A DNA stretch of 64,000 bases, from the NCBI RefSeq assembly GCF_026151205.1, contig NC_087078.1:13313118-13377117 (forward strand), read 5' to 3'. The notes beneath the pieces were generated by a model that searched no databases, was not told the origin of the DNA, and saw nothing but the letters and a program-made list of their open reading frames with translations. This document shows positions 57,762 through 64,000 of the stretch, in pieces. The stretch comes from Bolinopsis microptera. Taxonomy: Eukaryota; Ctenophora; Tentaculata; Lobata; Bolinopsidae. Positions within the stretch are counted from its first letter, which is position 1. Each line of letters begins with the position of its first letter. Made by a program: the position numbers and the translations under genes.

Positions 57762-58487
57762 TCACATGATACTGTACTTAGTAGTGTCCAGTTTTGTACC
57801 AAGGTAATCTTGTTGACTAGGAGAAGAGGGTGTTTCTTCAGCGGAGGCTTGAGGAGGGTCGGAACCTTGAGGAGGGTAGGAACCTTGAGGAGGGAAAGAG
57901 CCTTGAGGAGGGTAAGAGCCTTGAGGAGGGTTGGAGCCTTGAGGAGGGTTGGAGCCTTGAGGAGGGTAGGAACCTTGAGGAGGGTAAGAGCCTTGAGGAG
58001 GGTAAGAGCCTTGAGGAGGGTAAGAGCCTTGAGGAGGGTTGGAACCTTGAGGAGGGTTGGAACCTTGAGGAGGGTAAGAGCCTTGAGGAGGGTAAGAGCC
58101 TTGAGGAGGGTAAGAGCCTTGAGGAGGGTAAGAGCCTTGAGGAGGATAAGCTGAGGATGGCTGAGTCGGTTGATTGGGCAAGTAAGGACTTCTAGGAGCA
58201 GTTATTAGAGGACTAGCAGGTTGAGGAACCGGGTAAATGGGAGCTAATCCAGACTGTCCTGCTGCCACGTTTCCAGATGTGTAGACTACCCCACCACCAA
58301 ACGTAGGAAAATTACCTTGACGGTAACATCTGATGCACACACACAACCCAGCCAGCAATGAAGCGAACACAACTCCACCTACGATAAAAGGTGTAGGATT
58401 TTCAAAAATCGCTAACCCAAATGAATCGAGGAATTCATTCGTTGGATCCTCTGCCCAGTCATCATCTGCGGTCCATCGATTACTCAT
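57762..58487 (-). CDS. single-pass membrane protein with YPPQGS repeat tail
   Basis: 241 residues from the ATG at 58485-58487; further upstream the frame offers only a TTG codon. A short acidic, Trp-containing N-terminus (RWTADDDWAEDPTNEFLDSF) precedes one TM helix at about residues 34-52 (FIVGGVVFASLLAGLCVCI), then RCYRQGN and a Gly/Pro-rich linker. The C-terminal half is 17 tandem hexapeptides of the form (Y/N/F/D)PPQ(G/A)S, then SPSQQDYLGTKLDTTKYSIM. Proline/tyrosine repeats after a Cys-rich TM border recall shisa-like or other PY-rich adaptor proteins, but no family is assigned. PPxY-type contacts are not formed by the repeat itself. Confidence 0.75.
   Translation of the reverse strand: MSNRWTADDDWAEDPTNEFLDSFGLAIFENPTPFIVGGVVFASLLAGLCVCIRCYRQGNFPTFGGGVVYTSGNVAAGQSGLAPIYPVPQPASPLITAPRSPYLPNQPTQPSSAYPPQGSYPPQGSYPPQGSYPPQGSYPPQGSNPPQGSNPPQGSYPPQGSYPPQGSYPPQGSYPPQGSNPPQGSNPPQGSYPPQGSFPPQGSYPPQGSDPPQASAEETPSSPSQQDYLGTKLDTTKYSIM
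57844..58149. repeat. 18-bp coding minisatellite, 17 units
   Basis: Plus-strand unit ccttgaggagggtaagag. The first codon of each hexapeptide varies; read on the minus strand the order is Y5 N2 Y4 N2 Y F Y D, so a YYYYNN block of 108 bp is itself repeated. Two other frames on the plus strand stay open through the array as a simple consequence of the repeat. Confidence 0.95.
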
Positions 58488-58840
58488 ATTGTGAGCAGCG
58501 ATTGTTATTTGAGCACTTCGGAGCTCTTCAAAAAGCCTCAATATCAATTTGTTCTACACACAAGACAAATAAAATATCTGAGTGTAGCAAAGAAAGATAT
58601 TATCGAAATAGAATCAATCCACATAATGATCCGTGCGCATATGGGATATGTTAACTGACAAGGTATAATCACCACAAAGACTAATTTATTTAGTCTACCC
58701 AAACACAAGAACTAATTCCTTTCTCCAGTCAGCCCACAAAGATAACAGCACGTGAACTAGCTTGGGTCTTGATCCGAATCTTCACTGTGACTAACATTTA
58801 GCCGACATTAGACTAATCTTAAGGTGTTGCTTGGGTAATA

Positions 58841-59555
58841 CATTAAAACCCCGATTAACCCCGGAGTTTGGGGGAAAGGATACATCCGCGGTAAATCGGG
58901 GTTTATGGATACAAGGATAATTTAAGTTACACAATTCTAATTATTTACAAATGTGTAGGGATAATTTAGAAATGTTATATAAAACTGGTTTTTTTTAATC
59001 GAGTTTGTATGGTTCAATTTTATTTTAAGGTCCTATAGCATTATGCACATGCCAGTATTTGAGTGGAAATCTGGGCTCTTATAATAGGCTGTATAGTGTA
59101 TAGTGTATATTGTTCGTACACAGAGAGAATTGAATGGATTGCTCTTGCTGTGGCAGTAAATTTTGTAGGATCTAGAGTTTTGTTGGAGAGCAGACCGTTA
59201 ATCTTTGGGGGCAGGGGGTCTTCATGGAAATTGTCTCAAAATCGACTTTTTAGTTTTTTCTGATAGAGGGGAGTGATATCTATCAGATGCTTTTGATCCC
59301 ATGGAAAAAATATCGTTCCAAGCTAAAATTATCACCGGTCAAAGGTCAGCGCTTGTGTGTAATTGTATTGCGATTTTTGATCACGCGCCCTGAAAATCGA
59401 GTCTTAAAATCTATCTTCTACAGTTTTTGAAAACCCTGAAACTTTCAAGATATGTTCTAGGGATCATTTACTTTTAGAAGATATGAGCTTCCATGAAGAC
59501 CCCCCTGCCCCAATTTGGGGAAAAGAAATGGCCGCGGTAAATCGGGGTTTTAGTG
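58841..59555. mobile_element. 715-bp TA-flanked Tigger/pogo-like element
   Basis: Left terminus CATTAAAACCCCGATTAACC and right terminus (complement) CACTAAAACCCCGATTTACC, each flanked by TA (58839-58840 and 59556-59557). TA duplication plus a CA-TAAAACCCC-type end is typical of the pogo/Tigger group (family knowledge). An internal cgcggtaaatcggggttt near 58885 repeats the right end. It contains another inverted-repeat element at 59207-59511 and no transposase. Confidence 0.7.
59207..59511. mobile_element. 305-bp inverted-repeat element nested in the 58841-59555 element
   Basis: Ends are ggggcagggggtcttcatgg and its near-complement (ccatgaagacccccctgccc), differing in the G-run length. The interior matches the diverged copy at 10921-11150, which shows that this is a separate family inserted into or captured by the outer element. 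Confidence 0.7.
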
Positions 59556-59729
59556 TATCCGGTAATATGTGAATGATCCCTTTCTGTCAACAACATCTAC
59601 ACTCACACTGCACACATCTCTGAACAAAATGAATTTATCGCCCGCAAACAGCCTTTCTTGCCGATAAATCCTATGCTACTCTGTACTTTCCTGTGCTACT
59701 ATGTACTTTCATACTATAGATATAATATA

Positions 59730-60611
59730 CCTTATCGGACCTTATTTGGACGGACATTAATTGAACGCTGGAGGCCCTAACGTTCATCTTAATGTCCGTT
59801 CAAATAAAGTCCGTCCATTTAAGGTCTGTCCAAGTTAAAGTCCATTGAATTTTTTTCAAAAATTTTTCCACTTTTTGTCCAGAATATGACAACTATAATG
59901 ATAACTTAATTATGCCGTAAGTTAACGACGGAAAGGTTCTCCTTGGTCTGCCGGAGGCACAGAAAACTCTGTGCCATATACTAGTATATGATGTTTTCAA
60001 GGGTCACTTGGCGGAAAAAGTCAACGAAATTATGGCACTCAACAACAAAGTTCATGAGCTAGTCCACGCCAACATGACAAACTTGTTGCAGCCTCTAGAA
60101 ATTACGGTAAATCGTGTTGCCAATATTGTCCGACGTTGTTATAGTTCATATTACTCAGGGGAGGCAATGAAACAGTGCTAGGAAAGTTCCACGTGATGTT
60201 AAGGTTAACCTAAAGTTGTCTAAGATAAAACCACTTCACGCCGAATGGCTTGTAAAAGTTAACACTGAAATGCAGGACCGGGGTAGTTTGATTAAAAAAA
60301 GGTTTCCATAAAGCTGATAATCACTGATGCTTTAAGCAATAAGCATGGACTATTTCATGGACGAAACCCCATTTGATGAAGATGATATGTGATATTAGAC
60401 ACTGGTCATGTACACATATTTGAACATTTTTACTGGTTAACGACTGCTTTTCTTACTTACTGTATAAAAATGGATTTAAGAATCATTTGCTGAAATAAAA
60501 AAACATTTTTAAAAATGAAAAAAAATTGGATTTTTGATGGTTTTGAATGCCTTCTAGCGTTCATATTAATGTCCGTTCATTTAATGTCCGTCCAAATAAG
60601 GTCCGATAAGG
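59730..60611 (+). mobile_element. pogo-like (Tc1/mariner superfamily) transposon relic
   Basis: 882 bp, flanked by TA (59728-59729 and 60612-60613). The first 31 bp of both TIRs are identical, beginning CCTTATCGGACCTTATTTGG. Broken coding remnants on + resemble the DDE endonuclease of pogo/Tigger/JRK-type transposases: DVFKGHLAEKVNEIMALNN, NMTNLLQPLEITVNRVAN, then KPLHAEWLVKVNTEMQDRG in a shifted frame, and MDETPFDEDDM. Stops and frameshifts interrupt it and the N-terminal DNA-binding part is absent. The position usually written QPLD reads QPLE. Confidence 0.85.
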
Positions 60612-60679
60612 TAGTGATTCCTAGTTTAGCAAGTTGACAGTGGTTACCTAATGACTAGGAGAACTTGTTAAACCGGTGA

Positions 60680-60997
60680 CCGACAACTAAGAACCTCTCA
60701 TTCAGGCTCCCGCAGGTATCACATCACATGGCCCAATCAGTGACGTGTCATTTGTGATGTGATCCATATTCTAGCCATACTAACAGCGGGACAACCAAGA
60801 ACCTGGGTAGGGTTCACATGACAGTTTAGTAAGTAGCTGTGTATTATGAAGTATAATAATAAGTTTCTGTAAAATCCGGATTGGAGTATTGTTTATAAGT
60901 CGCATTGTTGTAAAGTATATAATATTAAGAAGTGTTCGAGCTCAAACTTCTAGCACATGGAATGTTTAAAGTATCTCCAGAGGTTCTTAGTTGTCGG
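60680..60997. repeat. 318-bp inverted-repeat element (ccgacaactaagaacctct)
   Basis: Arms 60680-60698 and 60979-60997 are perfect 19-bp complements. Further imperfect copies (ggttcttagttgtcgga at 61019; ggttattagttgtccg near 61094) extend the symmetry to about 61135. A MITE or a nest of related MITEs is likely; no ORF. Confidence 0.6.
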
Positions 60998-61137
60998 GGA
61001 TATGTAAATGTAATGATTGGTTCTTAGTTGTCGGAGCTGATTGCATTTCCCAAGCTAGCATGTTAATTAGTTAATTAACTAGGTAAAATTGACAGGTTAT
61101 TAGTTGTCCGTCAACCTGTTAAACTACGAGAGTAACC

Positions 61138-61257
61138 ATGACTGCTGCCGAAAAGCTGGAGTTTATCAAACTTCAAAGATATCTGGTGGTCATCTCTTCA
61201 GTGGTCATCTCTTCAGTGGTCATCTCTTCACTACTCAACTTATTATCACAGATCTAG
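61138..61257 (+). CDS. small ORF or first coding exon with VVISS triplication (speculative)
   Basis: ATG in a strong context (accATGa) starts MTAAEKLEFIKLQRYL, then three exact copies of VVISS from a 15-bp tandem repeat (61186-61230), then LLNLLSQI-stop: 39 residues. The first part looks like an ordinary soluble N-terminus. Donor-like GTGGTC follows residue 16 and each repeat, so it could be a first exon of a gene running out of the window. No homologous family identified with confidence. Confidence 0.25.
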   Translation: MTAAEKLEFIKLQRYLVVISSVVISSVVISSLLNLLSQI

Positions 61258-61749
61258 ATGGCCGCTTATAAACAGATGAATCTGAGGGGTTTGGTGGCAA
61301 CCTTTGGCAATCACCACTGATATGGGGTTCTTTAAGATTAATTCGAAGTGCTTGTATGCTCAACCTGATGGCTCTACACGAAATTATACTCCTTGTGTTT
61401 GGAAACACATTCTATACTTAAATAGGAGGTTTTCACTTTTAAAAATTTATTTGTTAAAGATGAATGAAGCTTTCAGTTTCAGTTTAACAATAAAAAGTTA
61501 GTAGAAATAAATCAAGTCCTTTCAGAGATCACATCTCTCCGTGTCCCCGAAACCGCTTTTTCTTTATCAAATAGTGAACGATAATGACAATATTTTACCG
61601 GGGTAACCACAGCGCTCCAATACTCTATCTTACAGTGGTCATGCTCTATCTTATAGTGATAATGCCACAGCCCCCTACGAAGAAGAAGAACGATAATGAC
61701 TTTTAAATTCACATTAATAATCCTGTATCTGGTCAAAACCTGGCACAAC

Positions 61750-64000
61750 TTAGCGAGTTTAGAAGGTTTGAGATGTTATTTGTGCTCCCTAGGGTCTCTA
61801 CTTCAAAAAAAATTTGGGTGGATAATTTTTTATGTTTGTTTAAACCCGTGACCACGCCCTTTTTAAAGCGTGGGAAAATTTTCCCAAAATTATTGAAATT
61901 TGCCTATAATATTTGATGGGGGTCTCTAAATGGCTTGATATGATGCCATCAGTATTACTAGAACATAATAAAATAAAATTTGGGTAAATAAAAGTGTAGT
62001 GGCACCCTGACCACGCCCATTTACACAATTTTTGGCGGAAAATTCGGAAAATTCGAAGTTGTTTACTCTAGCAGCAGGGAGGTGTTTAGTTTGTATTTAA
62101 ACTGCTGAATCGAGTTAAATAGGTTATATAAGTAACTTAATTCAATTAATTGGGCATGTTGAGCCATTAGTTCAGCCTTGGGGAACCACGCCCATATTTC
62201 ATATTAGGCGCGTATGTGAGAAATTTTTATCTCAGCTTCTGAAGGCCGTAGAAACTTAACTTTGGGCTTAAAATTACCGCAATATGTAAGTTTATATTGA
62301 CACCATTAAGGTGCTGAAGCTCTCCAGGACTTACTTTTGGATAAAAATGAGAAAAACTGATATAATTTACTGAAGCGCATTAACAAAAAAAACTTCCCTA
62401 GCAGCTAGGTTAAGTCAAGTAGGCACATCAATGTATAAAGTTTTACTCGACACAGTGTCCTTCGTAAGGTCTAAAGGTCATTCTGGGCTAGAATAATTCG
62501 ATTTTGGGTGCCCACTTTTATTAGTAGTCCAACCCTGTCCTAGCTGTGGTAAAATTTCTAAACTGCCCTCAGGTGTAAATATATGATTTTTCTATCCATC
62601 TCAGCTCCTGAATATTGTATGACATTCAAGATAACCACAACAGCAGAATAGCCATATTTATATACATTATGCAAGCTATGAAGCAGTATGGGGTGCATAG
62701 TTTTTGAGATATTTATTTTTAAAACATGATTTTTAAATGTATCTTGGGCTACCGCATTTATCTTGGGCTACCGAATTTATGTACCAGCACCATCAGCTCA
62801 TCTTAGAAATCACAAACAACCCGCCGGGCAGCTATCTCTAGTTAAGCTCATTTCAGTACCCGTTGACTATAATATACCCGTTGACTATAATATACATAAA
62901 ACATTATCGATTTTTACAATCTACACACTATTTTCAACCTACCCTGTATGCCCGCTTTTATGTCAGTACAACCTCATCTAGCAAAGTCCAGCTGAAGCTA
63001 CTAACAGTTACCTCCAGCCCTATCCTATTATTACTTGTCCCTCCAATCCTAGCTCTTTCCACCGTGACCGACCTCAATCTCATTTAGGAAACTCCAGCAC
63101 TAGCTAACTGCAGCTCTAGCTATCTTCTGCTATTATCCTTTCCCTCCAATATTAGCTCTTTCCACTGACCTCCGGTTTTAGCAACTAACCTTCAGTTATC
63201 TCTAGGCTCCAACTCTACCCTGTTGCTGCCCTCTTCAACTAATTGTAGCTTTTAGCCTGCTAGCTATCACCAGTATCCTACAAATCTAAATTTTATAGCA
63301 ACCTTTTGGAGGTCTTTCACATTATATTAAGTAATCATTTTTGGAACATTTTAAAAGAGCTTTAATTGTAGGATGTTGATGCTATTACATGGATAGAGTA
63401 AATTGCAACAGTCGTTGCTGGAAAATGATAAAGTTACTTGAAGAACACAAATGGATGGAGCAGGAAGTTATTGGCAGAAGAACTGGAATAGTAGGCTTCC
63501 AGTGGCAGCTGGATAGAGCAGAGGGTAAGAAACTGACCGGTCAAAGGTTTTGGCCACCGGACCGGAAAAGACAGGATATTTTGGTTTGCCGCATTTTGCC
63601 GGACCGGAACCGGGTAATGTCGGCCAATCACTAAGATTCACACTCCCTGGCTCGTAGGACTAACCCCCTACAACTAGTATACCAGTGAAAGCAGGATTAA
63701 TGAACGAATAGTGTGACATTGGGTTCTCAACCATGGAAATTTAGAAGTCCCTACATGCTGTTCTTTCTGGCTCCATGTGCTAGTTAGGGGTCTGAGGTAT
63801 CCGAAAAATCATGTTTTGAGTACCCAAAGTGTTCTGGGTGCCAGGAATGAGGTTATTAAAGCGGCGAAAATGACCGATTTTGGACTATTTATGAGCTTTT
63901 TTGCCCATTTTCATGAGATAAAGAATCAGGAAAGCTGCTCTAGATGATTGAAATGGTTGATACCAATGAGGATACACCCAACACACATAAATATTCGTGA
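61750..64000. other. repeat-derived intergenic sequence, no supported gene
   Basis: Contains several accacgccc boxes (near 61851, 62011 and 62184) and phrases such as ttctgaaggccgtagaaact that echo the 42-47 kb repeat block, a short tandem tatcttgggctaccg (near 62740 and 62760), a 15-bp direct repeat of cccgttgactataat near 62860-62890, and a ccggaccggaa-rich patch at 63540-63610. Open frames are short and on both strands. Confidence 0.45.

Noticed and set aside
57690-58195. Two plus-strand ORFs full of RRVGTL or LEEGKS repeats
   Set aside because: They exist only because the 18-bp repeat keeps all frames open; the minus-strand frame has the start, TM and unique ends.
1-64000. CRISPR arrays, operons, bacterial-type promoters or rRNA
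   Set aside because: Sequence is eukaryotic with spliced genes; no spaced direct-repeat array or rRNA motif seen.

Overview
This window looks like nuclear DNA of an intron-rich invertebrate animal. The main genes are split by short GT-AG introns, intergenic DNA is AT-rich and full of small inverted-repeat transposons, and there is a tRNA-derived SINE. The genes are animal families: an intron-rich 2-oxoglutarate dehydrogenase, a rhodopsin-class GPCR, a tristetraprolin (ZFP36/TIS11) protein and a SIX-class homeobox protein. The intronless GPCR resembles the lineage-expanded orphan receptors of cnidarians, so a cnidarian is my best guess. That is inference only.

Layout. 401-15028 (+): the 3' nineteen exons of a mitochondrial 2-oxoglutarate dehydrogenase E1 gene (OGDH; the 5' part lies outside). 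Its 2.7-kb twelfth intron carries a complete GPCR gene on the opposite strand (6618-7529), and other introns hold several MITE-like elements. 15.7-30.2 kb: a gene-poor stretch in front of a four-exon ZFP36-like mRNA-decay gene (30182-33687), whose 3' region carries several UAUUUAU sites that such proteins bind. 36.7-52 kb: repeat-rich. It holds a MITE pair, a SINE, a MULE transposase pseudogene with one nonsense codon, a TIR element, a 2.9-kb foldback structure whose arms are tandem ~178-bp repeats facing each other, and two copies of a repeat with CCCTAA-like heptamers.

52869-53948 (+): an intronless, strongly divergent SIX-like homeobox gene. It keeps the C-terminal half of a SIX domain and a homeodomain, but its N-terminal half is low-complexity sequence with six SUMO-consensus motifs. 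A regularly spaced CACGTG array and a TATA box lie in front. 55.6-58.5 kb: a small predicted secreted protein on + overlaps tail-to-tail with a small single-pass membrane protein on -; a second single-pass protein on - ends in 17 YPPQGS-type repeats. 58.8-64 kb: a Tigger-like TA-flanked element with another inverted repeat nested inside, a pogo-like transposase relic with 31-bp perfect TIRs, and further repeats.

The genes do not form a pathway. The most unusual items are the divergent SIX gene with its SUMO-motif and E-box arrays, the 2.9-kb inverted satellite, and the overlapping small genes at 55.6-58.5 kb.
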